Source: Aureimonas sp. Leaf324
GTDB taxonomy: Bacteria; Pseudomonadota; Alphaproteobacteria; Rhizobiales; Rhizobiaceae
Assembly: GCF_001423245.1 (NCBI RefSeq)
Contig: NZ_LMOH01000008.1
Span: forward strand, 974-64,973
Direction of reading: 5' to 3'
Length of the DNA stretch: 64,000 nt
Shown: one piece after another, positions 52,734 to 62,142 of the stretch
Numbering within the stretch: the stretch's first letter is position 1
Layout: every line of letters starts with the position of its first letter
Notes under the pieces: model-generated
The model's database searches: none
Told to the model about the DNA's origin: nothing
What the model saw: the letters and a program-made list of their open reading frames with translations, nothing else
Made by a program: the position numbers and the translations under genes

Positions 52734-53897
52734 TCAGGCGGGCGGCACGAGCCGCAGGAGGCGCCCGTCCTCCCCGTCGGTCAGGACCTGGATCGAGCCG
52801 TCCGGTGCGACCCTGACGTCGCGCATCCGCTCCCCCAGCTCGGCGAGAAGCAGTTCCTGCCCCGTGATCTGGCCGTCCTGCCGATGGACGAGGCGCACCG
52901 ATTTCTCCGCGAGCGCGGGCACCAGGAGGGCGCCGCGCCATTGCGGGAAGAGGTCCCCCCGGTAGACGGCGAGCCCTGCGGGCGCGATCGAGGGCGTCCA
53001 TTCCAGAAGCGGCGCCTCGAAGCCCGGCAGCGAGGCGAAGGGCGTGACGCGCGCGAAGCTGTAGTCGAGGCCGCCGGACACCAGCGGCCAGCCGTAGTTG
53101 CGGCCGGGGACCAGCCGGTTCAGCTCGTCCCCGCCGCGCGGTCCGTGTTCGGCAACGAGGAGCGTGCCGTCCGACGGGTCGAACGCGACCCCCTGCACGT
53201 TGCGGTGCCCGAGGGTGAGGATTTCGGGCGCGGCGCCGGGCTGGGCGGCTAGCGGATTGTCCGCCGGGATCGACGCGTCGCGGCCGAGCCGCACGATCTT
53301 GCCGAGCGTGTTGGCGGGGTCCTGCGCGTCCTCGCGCCGGTCGAACCCGTCGCCGAGCGACAGCGCAAGGGTTCCGTCGGCCAGGAAGGCGATGCGGCTT
53401 CCGTGGTTGGAGCCGCCGGCCTTCGGCGTCGCGGTGAAGAGGACGCGAAGGTCGTCGAGCGCGCCGTCCTCAAGGCGGGCGCTGACGAGCCGCACGTTGT
53501 TGGCCTCGGCGTCGCCGTGCAGGAAGGTCAGGAAGATCCGTCCGGTCTCGGCGAAATCAGAGTCCACCGCCACATCCATCAGGCCGCCCTGGCCGTCCGT
53601 GTAGATCGGCGGCAGGCCGCCCACCGGAGCGGGATCGAGCGTGCCGTCCGCGCCGACGACGCGCAACCGCCCCACCGCTTCCGTGACGAGGCGGCGCCCG
53701 TCGGGCAGGAACGCCAGCGACCAGGGCCGCTCCAGTCCCTCGATCTCGGTGACGACGCGGTAGAGCGCGGGGTCGACCCGCGGTGGCGGCTCGGCCCGCG
53801 CGGACGGCGCCGCGCCGAAGAGCAGCGCGGCGCAGGTCAGAACGATCGGGCCCCACGGGCGCGAAGCGTGCGCGTTCACGTCAATGTTCGGGTTCAT
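52734..53897 (-). CDS. PQQ-dependent sugar dehydrogenase-like (YliI/soluble GDH type) propeller protein
   Basis: 387 residues. After a signal peptide (WGPIVLTCAALLFGAAPSAR-A) comes a six-bladed propeller of the soluble glucose dehydrogenase family: GLERPWSLAFLPDGRRLVTE, GGLMDVAVDSDF, GGSNHGSRIAFLADGTLALS, AEHGPRGGDELNRLVPGRNY GWP and YRGDLFPQWRGALLVPAL. The HGxR/GGDE stretches are where relatives bind PQQ and Ca2+. It probably oxidises aldoses in the periplasm. No pqq genes are in the window. Confidence 0.9.
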   Translation of the reverse strand: MNPNIDVNAHASRPWGPIVLTCAALLFGAAPSARAEPPPRVDPALYRVVTEIEGLERPWSLAFLPDGRRLVTEAVGRLRVVGADGTLDPAPVGGLPPIYTDGQGGLMDVAVDSDFAETGRIFLTFLHGDAEANNVRLVSARLEDGALDDLRVLFTATPKAGGSNHGSRIAFLADGTLALSLGDGFDRREDAQDPANTLGKIVRLGRDASIPADNPLAAQPGAAPEILTLGHRNVQGVAFDPSDGTLLVAEHGPRGGDELNRLVPGRNYGWPLVSGGLDYSFARVTPFASLPGFEAPLLEWTPSIAPAGLAVYRGDLFPQWRGALLVPALAEKSVRLVHRQDGQITGQELLLAELGERMRDVRVAPDGSIQVLTDGEDGRLLRLVPPA

Positions 53898-53978
53898 TCG
53901 CGTCGCCTCGCCACCAGTTAGTCAGCCAACATAGGCGAGGAACGGTCGGCGGCGCCGCCACACAAGGAATGGTGAACG

Positions 53979-54446
53979 ATGACCCGAACGCTTCCCCGCC
54001 TCGCGATCGCGTTTCTCCTCGCCGTGGCGGCGACGGCGATCCTTGCCAGCATCGTCCAGACGCAGATCAACCTCGGCCGGCTGGTGGACCTCGGCGCCCC
54101 GATCACGACGGGACTTCGCGCACTCACGACGGCTCAGGACGTCGCGTTCTTCGGACCCGTCATGGCCGCGATCACGGCCGCCGCCTTCCTGCCCGCGTTC
54201 CTGGTCGCCGGGTGGGTGTCGCGGTCCCTGCCGCAGGCTCGGGTGCCGATCTTCGCGCTCGCCGGCGCCGTGTCCCTGTGGACGGCGTTCGAGGTGATGG
54301 GCGTCTTCACGCCGATGCCGACCCTCATCGCCGCCGCCCGCACGGCCGGGGGGCTCATGGCGATGGCGGCGACGGGCCTCGTCGGCGGAACCCTCTTCGC
54401 GGGCCTCACCGCGGCGCGAAGCCGCAGCATCCCCGCGCAGATCTGA
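53979..54446 (+). CDS. Small membrane protein of unknown function
   Basis: 155 residues, four predicted membrane segments (LAIAFLLAVAATAILASIVQ; FFGPVMAAITAAAFLPAFLV; FALAGAVSLWTAFEVMGVF; GGLMAMAATGLVGGTLFAGL). Gly/Ala-rich and short-looped. I do not recognise a family with certainty. It lies alone, divergent from the sugar dehydrogenase gene and convergent with the MCP gene. Confidence 0.7.
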   Translation: MTRTLPRLAIAFLLAVAATAILASIVQTQINLGRLVDLGAPITTGLRALTTAQDVAFFGPVMAAITAAAFLPAFLVAGWVSRSLPQARVPIFALAGAVSLWTAFEVMGVFTPMPTLIAAARTAGGLMAMAATGLVGGTLFAGLTAARSRSIPAQI

Positions 54447-54448
54447 CC

Positions 54449-54496
54449 CCGGCGGGCGCACGGTGGCTTGAGACGCCTTGCCGCTCCGCCCGCCGG
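54449..54496. terminator. Bidirectional terminator-like inverted repeat
   Basis: CCGGCGGGCG and CGCCCGCCGG form a perfect 10-bp stem with a 28-base loop in the 63-bp gap between the convergent membrane-protein and MCP genes. Confidence 0.5.
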
Positions 54497-54509
54497 CGGA
54501 AGCGAGCGG

Positions 54510-56405
54510 TCAGAAGTCCTCCCACTCGGAGGCTGCGGGAGCCGACTTCAGGGCCGCGCCGCCGCGGCCCGTGCTGCGCATCTGCGCGACGCCGGTCCGG
54601 GGCTTGGCCGGGCGCGCCGCGGACGCGGCGGGTGCCGCCGAGCGGATCTGGAAGCGCCGCGTGAGGGCGGCGAGCCGCTCGGTCTCCTCGGTCAGGGCGT
54701 GCGCCGCCGCCGTCGTTTCCTCGACCATCGCCGCATTCTGCTGCGTCACGTGATCCATCTGATCGGCGGCCGATGCGACCTCCTTCAGACGCTGGGCCTG
54801 CTCGCTGGCGCTGTCGGCGATCCGCGAGACGATCGCGCTGACGTCGCCGACCTTGGAGACGATCTTTCCGAGCGACGAGCCCGAAGCGGAGACGAGTTCG
54901 ACGCCGATCGCGACCTGCGAGGCGGAGCTCGAGATCAGCGACTTGATCTCCTTGGCCGCCTCCGCCGAGCGCTGGGCAAGCCCGCGCACCTCCTGCGCGA
55001 CAACCGCGAACCCCCGGCCGGCCTCGCCGGCACGCGCGGCCTCGACGCCGGCGTTCAGCGCCAGAAGGTTGGTCTGGAAGGCGATCTCGTCGATCACCCC
55101 GATGATCTTGCCGATCTGGTCGGACGAGGTCTTGATCGCGCCCATCGCGGCCACCGCGCGGGCCACGATCTCGCCCCCCGCCGCCGCATCGCGTTCGGTC
55201 CCGGTCGCGGCCTTCTGGGCGTCGCCGGCGCCGGTAGCCGTTCCGTCGATGGCGACGGTCACGTCGGCCAGCGCCGCGACGGTCTCCTCCAGCGACGCGG
55301 CCTGCTGTTCGGTGCGGTGCGCGAGGTCGTTCGAGGCGCTCGCGATCTCCCCGAGGCCGAGGCGGATCGTCCCGATGGATTCGACCACCGTCCCGATCGC
55401 GCCCTCGAGGGCCTCCACCGACGTGTTGAACGTCCGCCGGATGGGCTCGAACTCGGGCGCGACGGCCGCGGCCATGCGCACGGTGAGGTCGCCCTGGGAG
55501 AGGCGTTCGAAGCTCTGCTCCACAAGGTGGACGAAGACGCGCAGGTCCTCCGACTTGGCCTGATCGACCGCCGCCTGACGGGCGATGCCGGCGGCGCGGA
55601 CCTCGCGGCTGGCCTCGGCGTCCGCTTCGAGGCGGCGCTTTTCGAGGGCGGCGTCCTTGAAGACCTGAACGGCGCCGGCCATGTCGCCGATCTCGTCGCG
55701 GCGCGCCGTGGCGGGGATCTCGACCGACGTGTCCCCTTCGGCGAGACGGCGCATCGTGCCGGTCAGCCCGACGATCGGGCGCGAGATCGTGCGCACCAGC
55801 AGCCATCCCATGAGGAGCGCGATGGCGCCGCTGATCGCGAGCGAGCCGATCATCGTGCGCAGCGACATGGCGTTCGCGGCCTCGGCCGCGGCGCTGTTCG
55901 AGGCGATCAGCTCGTCCTGGATCTTGAGCGCGTCGTCGAGGAGGTCGTAGGCCTGCGTCAACGGAAACTGCTTGGGCAGCGCCAGCGCGTCGGGCCGGGT
56001 CGCGGGATCGCGTCCGAGCTCGATCATGCGGTTGCCGGCCTTCTCCCACCAGGTCTCGACCACGGCGCGCGCCGCCGAGACCTTCGCCTTCTGCTCGCTC
56101 GACGGCGACAGCGCGAGGAAGCCGTCCGCGGCTTTCAGGAAGCCGGCCTTCGCGTCCGCGTAGGTCTTCAGGAAGCGTTCCTCGCCCGTCAGGAGGTTGT
56201 TGCCGATGGCGTTCTGCTGCCGGTAGAGCGAGGCGCGCATGCGCTCGGCCTGGAGCGAGGCCAGGAAGTTGCTGGTCTGCGCCCCGTTCGCGACCGAAGC
56301 GTCGGTCAGGCTCGACCAGAGCATGCCGTTCGCGGCCAGGAGCACGGCCATGATCGCCGCGAAGGCGAAGACGATCTTTCGGGAAATGGTGATCTTCGGC
56401 AGCAT
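54510..56405 (-). CDS. Methyl-accepting chemotaxis protein
   Basis: 631 residues. TM1 at about 11-31 ([20 protein letters not shown]), a periplasmic helical sensor to about 185, TM2 about 188-208 ([19 protein letters not shown]), HAMP domain ([20 protein letters not shown]), then a long signalling coiled coil whose tip reads [33 protein letters not shown]. The C-terminus EWEDF is a CheR-docking pentapeptide variant, so adaptation by methylation is expected. The sensed ligand is unknown. Confidence 0.95.
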   Translation of the reverse strand: MLPKITISRKIVFAFAAIMAVLLAANGMLWSSLTDASVANGAQTSNFLASLQAERMRASLYRQQNAIGNNLLTGEERFLKTYADAKAGFLKAADGFLALSPSSEQKAKVSAARAVVETWWEKAGNRMIELGRDPATRPDALALPKQFPLTQAYDLLDDALKIQDELIASNSAAAEAANAMSLRTMIGSLAISGAIALLMGWLLVRTISRPIVGLTGTMRRLAEGDTSVEIPATARRDEIGDMAGAVQVFKDAALEKRRLEADAEASREVRAAGIARQAAVDQAKSEDLRVFVHLVEQSFERLSQGDLTVRMAAAVAPEFEPIRRTFNTSVEALEGAIGTVVESIGTIRLGLGEIASASNDLAHRTEQQAASLEETVAALADVTVAIDGTATGAGDAQKAATGTERDAAAGGEIVARAVAAMGAIKTSSDQIGKIIGVIDEIAFQTNLLALNAGVEAARAGEAGRGFAVVAQEVRGLAQRSAEAAKEIKSLISSSASQVAIGVELVSASGSSLGKIVSKVGDVSAIVSRIADSASEQAQRLKEVASAADQMDHVTQQNAAMVEETTAAAHALTEETERLAALTRRFQIRSAAPAASAARPAKPRTGVAQMRSTGRGGAALKSAPAASEWEDF

Positions 56406-56600
56406 CGCACGGGATCCACGCGGAGACGATCGTCGGCGACGATGTCGATGGAGACGTCCCGTTCTACGACAGCTGAATGAAGGTTCCGTTGCGCGCCCTC
56501 TCCGGTGGACGGCCCGACGGCGCGACGAGTTCGGCAGCGATCATGGGGAACCCGCCGCCAGGGGGCCGTACACAGGAGTACGGCGCCGATCGCAGATGGT

Positions 56601-57557
56601 TCAGGTCCGTTCGGCCGATGTGGCGGGATCGCCGGACCCGTCTCCCCAGCGCAGCACCCTGTCTCGGCGGCCGGCCTCGACCGACACGTCCGACATGTGC
56701 CTCGCCACGGCCCCGGCGGTGGTCCACCAGATGCGGGGGTCGTCGCGCTCCCGAAGTCGCGTCAGGACGCGGTCGAGGTGCAGGGCGCGGTGGGCCTGTC
56801 CCATGATGTAGGGGTGCAGCGCGATGCCGAGAACGAGGGGACGGCGCTCGCATTCGCCGAGGAGCTGGTCGACCGCGTCCTCGATCATCGCCGCGAACGT
56901 CGCCGCTTCCTGATGGCGAGAGACGATGGACGGGATGTCGTTGATCTCCTGCGAATAGGGGATCGACAGGATCCCCGCTCCGCTGCGGGTCTCGAGCCGG
57001 GTCGGCTGGTCGTCGTGCGCCCAGTCGAGGACATAGGTGAAGCCCGCTTCCTCCAGGAGATCGGGCGTGTGGTGGCTTTCCGAAATCCAGGGGCCGAGCC
57101 AGCCCTGCGGCCGGACGCCGATCCTCTCGAAGTCGTCGAGGGTCCGCGCGATCATCGACCGCTCCTCGTCCTCGCTCATCTGCCCTTCCGCCTCGGCGTT
57201 GGTCTGGCCGTGCGCGGCGATCTCGTCGCCCCGGTCGCGGCAGGCCTCCGCCAGTCCCGGACACCGTTCGATCGCCGCGCTGTTGACGAGCGCGGTGGTG
57301 GACAGTTCCAGCCGGTCGAACATTTCCATGAAACGCCAGGCGCCGACGCGGTTGCCGTAGTCGCGCCAGGCGAAGTTCATGACGTCGGGCTCGGTCTGGG
57401 ACGGCGCCAGCTTGGCGCCCAGCCCGTCCCCGAACCCGAAGACCTCGTGGTTGACGCCGAGGTAGACGGCGAGCCGGCGCCCTTCGGGTCAGGAGTAGTC
57501 GGGCCGCCCAAGGATGGGCGAGTAATCGTACCGGCTGTGATGGGGCAGATCGGACAT
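56601..57557 (-). pseudogene. PuuE-like deacetylase gene interrupted by TGA
   Basis: From ATG 57557 the frame reads MSDLPHHSRYDYSPILGRPD, YS, then TGA at 57489-57491, then continues in the same frame with PEGRRLAVYLGVNHEVFGFG and on to a complete polysaccharide-deacetylase/PuuE domain (LVNSAAIERCPGLAEACRDR; HGQTNAEAEGQMSEDEE; WAHDDQPTR; ILSIPYSQEINDI; LHPYIMGQ). Family members have Trp before Pro-Glu-Gly here, so a single TGG-to-TGA change explains the stop. Translation could restart at ATG 57380 but would lose the first strand. It is a recent nonsense allele, or a base-call error. Confidence 0.8.
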
Positions 57558-57890
57558 GGCGACATCCTCGGCTCGTGTGGCCACGTCGACCCGGCGCCGG
57601 AAAGGCCCCGACCGACCGCACGCAACGCCGCCCCGGACGGGCCGCGCCGTCCTAGACGCGCGGGACGGACGGCGGTTCCGTCTTTGGCCGGGCAGATGGG
57701 TCCCGCGCTCCCCCCCCCCAATGTTCGGTTCATGCCGGGTGTCCATCGCCAGGATCGCAACGACCTTGCGGATCGAGGCGCCATGCGATCCGCGATGGCG
57801 ACGAGGCGGCGGTCTTCGGACGGCCCGCCCCTGGAAACGCCAGCCGGAAGCGGGCAGAGAGTGGGCGGTCTCGTCGTCGGACGTCCCCCT
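57558..57890. other. Intergenic region with a C10 homopolymer
   Basis: About 330 bp with no convincing gene. It includes ten C in a row at 57710-57719, roughly 150 bp upstream of the interrupted deacetylase start; on the coding strand this is G10. Promoters of the deacetylase gene may be here. Confidence 0.5.
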
Positions 57891-58373
57891 TCAGAGCGTC
57901 CGGTACATCACCAGCGCGTCGACGTCGCCCAGCGTCGGATGGCGGAATGCGCCGGGCAGCCGCCCGACGGTCTCGAAGCCCATCGCGGCCCACAGGTTGA
58001 CGGCCCGAACGTTGGTGCTGACCACGAAATTGAACTGCATCGCCTCGTAGCCGAGCGCGCGGGCCCGTTCGATCGAGTCGGCGCACATCCGCCGGGCGAC
58101 GCCCCGTCCGGTCGCCGCCTCCGCGGTGACGTAGCCGCAGTTGCACACGTGGCTCCCGCCGCCGCCCTGGTTCGTCCGGATGTAGTACGTGCCCAGGAGC
58201 GTCCCGTCCTCCTCCGCGACGAAGGTCCGTTTGTCGGGGGCGGTCCAGTAGGCAAGGAGATCGTCGTCGCCCATGCGAGGATCCAGCGCATAGGTTTCGC
58301 CCGCCGCGACGACGGGGCGGATGGCGGCGAGAATGGCGGGAGCGTCGTCCGGGCGGGCGGGTCGAATGTGCAT
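57891..58373 (-). CDS. GNAT-family N-acetyltransferase
   Basis: 160 residues from ATG 58373 (MHIRPARPDDAPAILAAIRP). The acetyl-CoA pyrophosphate loop reads EAATGRGVARRMCADSIERA, preceded by GTYYIRTNQGGGGSHVCNCG YV and followed by STNVRAVNLWAAMGFETVGR, all typical of GNAT enzymes. The substrate is unknown. The frame upstream of 58373 is a shadow. Confidence 0.9.
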   Translation of the reverse strand: MHIRPARPDDAPAILAAIRPVVAAGETYALDPRMGDDDLLAYWTAPDKRTFVAEEDGTLLGTYYIRTNQGGGGSHVCNCGYVTAEAATGRGVARRMCADSIERARALGYEAMQFNFVVSTNVRAVNLWAAMGFETVGRLPGAFRHPTLGDVDALVMYRTL

Positions 58374-58782
58374 GGCGGACGGATAGGGTGCGTGTCGGCA
58401 AAAGAAAAGACGAGGATCCGTAAGAAGCCGCGCGTTATCCGGCATCCTCCTGCCCGAGGCGTCCGGTCCCACCCTGCGACGGGCCTCCCCTCGCCGACCG
58501 TTTATCCGCTTGATGGCCGCAAGCGCCAGCGCCGCCGTCGTCGGCGCACTGCCAGGATACGGATGGGGCAACCGATCATCCGCGCATCCGATCACCGCGT
58601 GGTCGCGGAAAAAACGAAACGGAGGCGCGCCCCTTGCGAGATCGGGAGGGCGGTCCGCTGCGCCAGCGCCGGAGGCCGGGTTGGATCGCCGGGCGCATCC
58701 GGTCGCGGCGGAACACATTTCCGTGCGCTTCGTTTGATCGGGACACCTCGTGCCGAAAGGCTCGTTCTTCGGATCCCGCACC
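58374..58782. other. Intergenic region between GNAT and efflux genes
   Basis: About 410 bp between divergent genes, expected to hold both promoters. Short frames are not protein-like. No operator with clear symmetry was found and no regulator gene is adjacent. Confidence 0.45.
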
Positions 58783-60051
58783 ATGCTCGATGAATCCCGC
58801 CTCCCCTGGGCCAACGGCGATGCCGACGGTTCGATCGCCATCAACCCGGAAGGACGGGCCGGCGAGCGGGATCACGCCGAGGCGCGGGCGCCCGATGAGC
58901 GAAAGGTCCAGCCCGCCCCCGAACAGGGCCGCACCGACGCCCGCGACGAAGCGAAGCCGGACACGGGCGGTGACGACAAGGCCGATGAAACGGCCGACAA
59001 GACGGCCAAGCGTCCCTCGATCCTGCGCCGGCATCCCTTCATCGTGCTTCTGGTGCTGATCGCGATCGTCGCGGCGGCGGTGGGCGGCTACATCTACTGG
59101 CAGACGGCGATCTACCCGTACGAATCGACCGACGACGCCTTCATCGATTCCCGCCAGTTCGCCATCTCGCCGCAGGTCGCGGGCTACGTCTCGGAGGTGC
59201 CGGTGTCCGACAACCAGCATGTCGAGGCCGGCGCCGTCATCCTGCGCATCGATCCGCGCGACTACCAGGCCGCGGTCGACGAGGCGGAGGCGCGCATCGC
59301 GGCGGCGCAAGCCGCGATCAGCGGCGCGGACGCGCAGATCGCCGCGCAGCAGGCGCAGGTCGTCGAAGCCCAGGCCGCCGTCACGCAGAACGAGGCGAGC
59401 GTCCAGTTCGCGCAGGAGGAGGCCGCCCGCGCGCAGCAGCTCGTCCGCTCCGGCGCCGGCACGGTGCAGACCGCGCAGCAGCAGACCTCGAACCTGCGCC
59501 AGGCGGAGGCCGAGCTGAACCGCTCGCGCGCCGCGGTGACCGCGGCGGAAAAGCAGGTCGGCTCGCTCCAGGCGCAGCGCGCCACCTCGGTCGCGGACCT
59601 GCGCGAGGCCAACGCCCAGGCCGCCCAGGCCAAGCTCAACCTGTCCTACGTCACCGTGACCGCCGCCCAGCCGGGCCGCGTCGTCAAGCTCACGGGCGCG
59701 GTCGGCCAGTATGTGCAGACCGGGCAGAGCGTCGCCATGTTCGTGCCGGACGACATCTGGGTGACCGCCAACTTCAAGGAAACGCAGATCACCGACATGC
59801 GGCCGGGCCAGCCCGTCGACATCCGCATCGACGCCTACCCGGACCATGAGATCCGCGGCCATGTCGATTCCGTGCAGCCCGGCTCGGGCACCGCCTTCTC
59901 GCTGCTGCCGGCCGAGAACGCCACCGGCAACTACGTGAAGGTCGTGCAGCGCGTGCCGGTGAAGATCGTGGCCGACGGCTGGCCGCAGGACGTCTCGATC
60001 GGCCCGGGCATGTCGGTCGTGCCGACCGTCACCGTTCGCGCCAAGGACTGA
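58783..60051 (+). CDS. HlyD/EmrA-type membrane-fusion protein
   Basis: 422 residues from ATG 58783 (GTG 58750 is a possible earlier start). Features: a charged 85-residue N-terminal tail, one membrane segment (FIVLLVLIAIVAAAVGGYIY), ESTDDAFIDSRQFAISPQVA G, a lipoyl-like hairpin with a long Ala/Gln-rich coiled coil (about 180-285), and the beta-barrel domain (VTVTAAQPGRVVKLTGAVGQ). It bridges an inner-membrane DHA2 pump to an outer-membrane channel. The pump gene follows five bases later. The N-terminal tail is longer than usual. Confidence 0.93.
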   Translation: MLDESRLPWANGDADGSIAINPEGRAGERDHAEARAPDERKVQPAPEQGRTDARDEAKPDTGGDDKADETADKTAKRPSILRRHPFIVLLVLIAIVAAAVGGYIYWQTAIYPYESTDDAFIDSRQFAISPQVAGYVSEVPVSDNQHVEAGAVILRIDPRDYQAAVDEAEARIAAAQAAISGADAQIAAQQAQVVEAQAAVTQNEASVQFAQEEAARAQQLVRSGAGTVQTAQQQTSNLRQAEAELNRSRAAVTAAEKQVGSLQAQRATSVADLREANAQAAQAKLNLSYVTVTAAQPGRVVKLTGAVGQYVQTGQSVAMFVPDDIWVTANFKETQITDMRPGQPVDIRIDAYPDHEIRGHVDSVQPGSGTAFSLLPAENATGNYVKVVQRVPVKIVADGWPQDVSIGPGMSVVPTVTVRAKD

Positions 60052-60056
60052 CCCCG

Positions 60057-61655
60057 GTGTCCGCCGCGACCGCCGCCCCCGCCAAGCCGGCGGGCGCCGG
60101 CAATCCATGGGTGATCGCCGTCGTCGTGTCGATCGCGACCTTCATGGAGGTGCTGGACACCACGATCGCCAACGTCGCGCTGCGCTACATCTCGGGCGGC
60201 CTCGGCGTCTCCTCGGACGAGGCCTCGTGGGTGGTCACGACCTATCTCGTCTCCAACGCCATCACGCTGACGGCCTCCTCGTTCATCGCCAAGCGCTACG
60301 GGCGCAAGCGCTTCTATCTCGCCTGCCTTGCGGTCTTCACGATCTCCTCGGTCCTGTGCGGTCTCGCCTGGAACATCGAGTCCCTCCTGTTCTTCCGCAT
60401 CCTGCAGGGGTTCGCAGGCGGCGGCATGGTGCCGATCTCGCAGTCGATCCTCGCGGACTCGTTCCCGCCCGAGAAGCGCGGCCAGGCCTTCGCGCTGTTC
60501 GGCGTCGCGGTCGTCGTCGCGCCCGTCGTCGGGCCGACGCTCGGCGGCTGGCTGTCGGACAACGTGTCCTGGCACTGGTGCTTCCTCATCAACGGGCCGG
60601 TCGGCGTCCTCGCCTTCGCGCTGGTCTGGTTCCTCGTCACCGAATCCGACGAGGCGCGTCAGGAGCGCGAGGCGATCAAGAAGAAAGGCATCCGCTTCGA
60701 CATCGTCGGCTTCCTCGCCGTCGCGACCTTCCTCGGCGCCCTGGAGCTCGTGCTCGACCGCGGCCAGACCGAGGACTGGTTCGGCTCGAACTTCATCATC
60801 GTCTCGGCGACCGTCTGCGTCCTCGCCTTCCTGTTCATGATCCCGTGGGAGCTTCGCCACGAGAACCCGGTGGTGGATCTGCGCATGGTCGCCAGCCGGC
60901 AGTTCGGCTCGTGCTTCCTCGTGATGATGGCGACCGGCGCGATCCTGATCGCGACCACCCAGTTCGTGCCCGAACTCCTGCAGAGCTTCTACGGCTACAC
61001 GGCGACCTGGGCGGGCATGGCTCTCTCGCCGGGCGGCATCGTCACCATGACGATGATGTTCGTGGTCGGGCGGGTGACCGCGATCGTGCAGCCGAAATAC
61101 CTGATCGCGCTCGGCGCGGCGATCGTGGCGGCCGCCATGTGGGATCTCACGCGCCTCTCGCCCGACGCCAACTTCGGCTACTTCGTCTGGTCGCGCATCT
61201 TCGTCGGCCTCGGCCTGCCCCTGATCTTCATTCCGATCACCACCGCGTCCTACGACGGCATCCCGAAGAACAAGACCGACCAGGCCTCGGCCCTCATCAA
61301 CGTCGCGCGCAACGTGGGCGGCTCGATCGGCGTGTCGATCGCGCAGAACACGCTGGCCTTCCGCGAGCAGTTCCACCAGAGCCGGCTGGTCGAGCACATC
61401 ACCCCGTCGAGCCCCGCCTATCACCAGACGATGGAGGCGACGGTCGCGATGCTGCGCGCTCGCGGCCTTTCGGCGCCGGACGCCGAGCAGAGCGCCATCG
61501 CGCTGATCGGGCAGACGCTTCAACAGCAGGTCGGCTATCTCGCCTATATCGACGTCTTCCACGTCCTGATGCTGATCTCGCTCTGCGCGGTGCCGCTGGC
61601 GCTGATCCTGCGCAACGTGAAGCCGGGCGGCGGAGCGCCGGCCGGCGCCCACTGA
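60057..61655 (+). CDS. DHA2-family (EmrB/QacA) drug efflux MFS transporter
   Basis: 532 residues from GTG 60057, fourteen predicted membrane segments. Motifs: TFMEVLDTTIANVALRYISG (DHA2 motif D1), LASSEASWVV-like loop as GVSSDEASWVVTTYLVSNAI, FIAKRYGRKRFYLACLAVF (motif A) and VVVAPVVGPTLGGWLSDN (motif C of drug antiporters). It exports drugs or host compounds by proton antiport with the EmrA-type partner upstream. Confidence 0.94.
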   Translation: MSAATAAPAKPAGAGNPWVIAVVVSIATFMEVLDTTIANVALRYISGGLGVSSDEASWVVTTYLVSNAITLTASSFIAKRYGRKRFYLACLAVFTISSVLCGLAWNIESLLFFRILQGFAGGGMVPISQSILADSFPPEKRGQAFALFGVAVVVAPVVGPTLGGWLSDNVSWHWCFLINGPVGVLAFALVWFLVTESDEARQEREAIKKKGIRFDIVGFLAVATFLGALELVLDRGQTEDWFGSNFIIVSATVCVLAFLFMIPWELRHENPVVDLRMVASRQFGSCFLVMMATGAILIATTQFVPELLQSFYGYTATWAGMALSPGGIVTMTMMFVVGRVTAIVQPKYLIALGAAIVAAAMWDLTRLSPDANFGYFVWSRIFVGLGLPLIFIPITTASYDGIPKNKTDQASALINVARNVGGSIGVSIAQNTLAFREQFHQSRLVEHITPSSPAYHQTMEATVAMLRARGLSAPDAEQSAIALIGQTLQQQVGYLAYIDVFHVLMLISLCAVPLALILRNVKPGGGAPAGAH

Positions 61656-61657
61656 GC

Positions 61658-61703
61658 GACGCGCGGCCGGGGCCGGGGCCGGGAGCCGGGCGGAACGCGC
61701 GTC
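61658..61703. terminator. Inverted repeat between convergent efflux and BLUF genes
   Basis: GACGCGCG (61658-61665) and CGCGCGTC (61696-61703) enclose a GGCCGG-rich loop in the 46-bp gap between convergent stops. It could act as a two-way terminator. Confidence 0.4.
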
Positions 61704-62142
61704 AGGCCGCCACTTCCTCCTCGATCGTCAGGTCGCGCAGGAGCGTGTGGATCTCGTCGCCGCTGAGGCGCGACGGGTCGAAGCCGCTCGATGCGCCCAC
61801 AGTCTGGAAGCGGTCCGCATCGCGGTCCGACGCGCCGACGAAGCCCATCGCCCAGTTCGGGAAGCTGCGCGCGGCGATCGGATCGAGGGCGAGGAGCGCG
61901 ACTTCGCCGTGCCGTTCATCCTGCTGGATCCGCTCGAAGGCGGCCTCGATGGTGGCGAGCGGGCCTTCGAGGACCTGCGCGAAGCAGCCGGCGTTGAAGA
62001 GGAGCGCGCCGGTAATCCCGTCGCGGGCGTTGTTCGTCCGGCTCCGGGCGAGGATGTCGTCGACATGGGCCGCGAACGCCGCGGCGTCGCCGGAAATGTG
62101 ATTGCGGCTGTAGTAGACGAGGCGGTGCAGGCTAGCGGTCAT
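61702..62142 (-). CDS. BLUF-domain blue-light photoreceptor
   Basis: 146 residues, a single BLUF domain. All flavin-photocycle residues are conserved: Tyr10 in RLVYYS, Asn37/Asn38 in SRTNNARDGITG, Gln56 in FAQVLEG, and Trp97/Met99 in FPNWAMGF (compared with PixD/AppA numbering patterns). BLUF proteins bind FAD and signal through hydrogen-bond rearrangement. The ATG overlaps the stop of the GGDEF-EAL gene (ATGA), so the two are co-translated and the BLUF protein probably modulates that enzyme or reports to it in trans. Confidence 0.95.
   Translation of the reverse strand: MTASLHRLVYYSRNHISGDAAAFAAHVDDILARSRTNNARDGITGALLFNAGCFAQVLEGPLATIEAAFERIQQDERHGEVALLALDPIAARSFPNWAMGFVGASDRDADRFQTVGASSGFDPSRLSGDEIHTLLRDLTIEEEVAA

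Noticed and set aside
57489-57491. Selenocysteine or programmed read-through at TGA
   Set aside because: Relatives have Trp, not Cys, at this site, and no following hairpin or SelB context is apparent; nonsense mutation is simpler.
57710-57719. C10 tract as a proven phase-variation switch
   Set aside because: It is outside any coding frame and too far from a defined promoter to assign a role.
59931-61652. 573-codon minus-strand open frame
   Set aside because: Antisense to the EmrA/EmrB-type genes, charged low-complexity translation, no family-like sequence.
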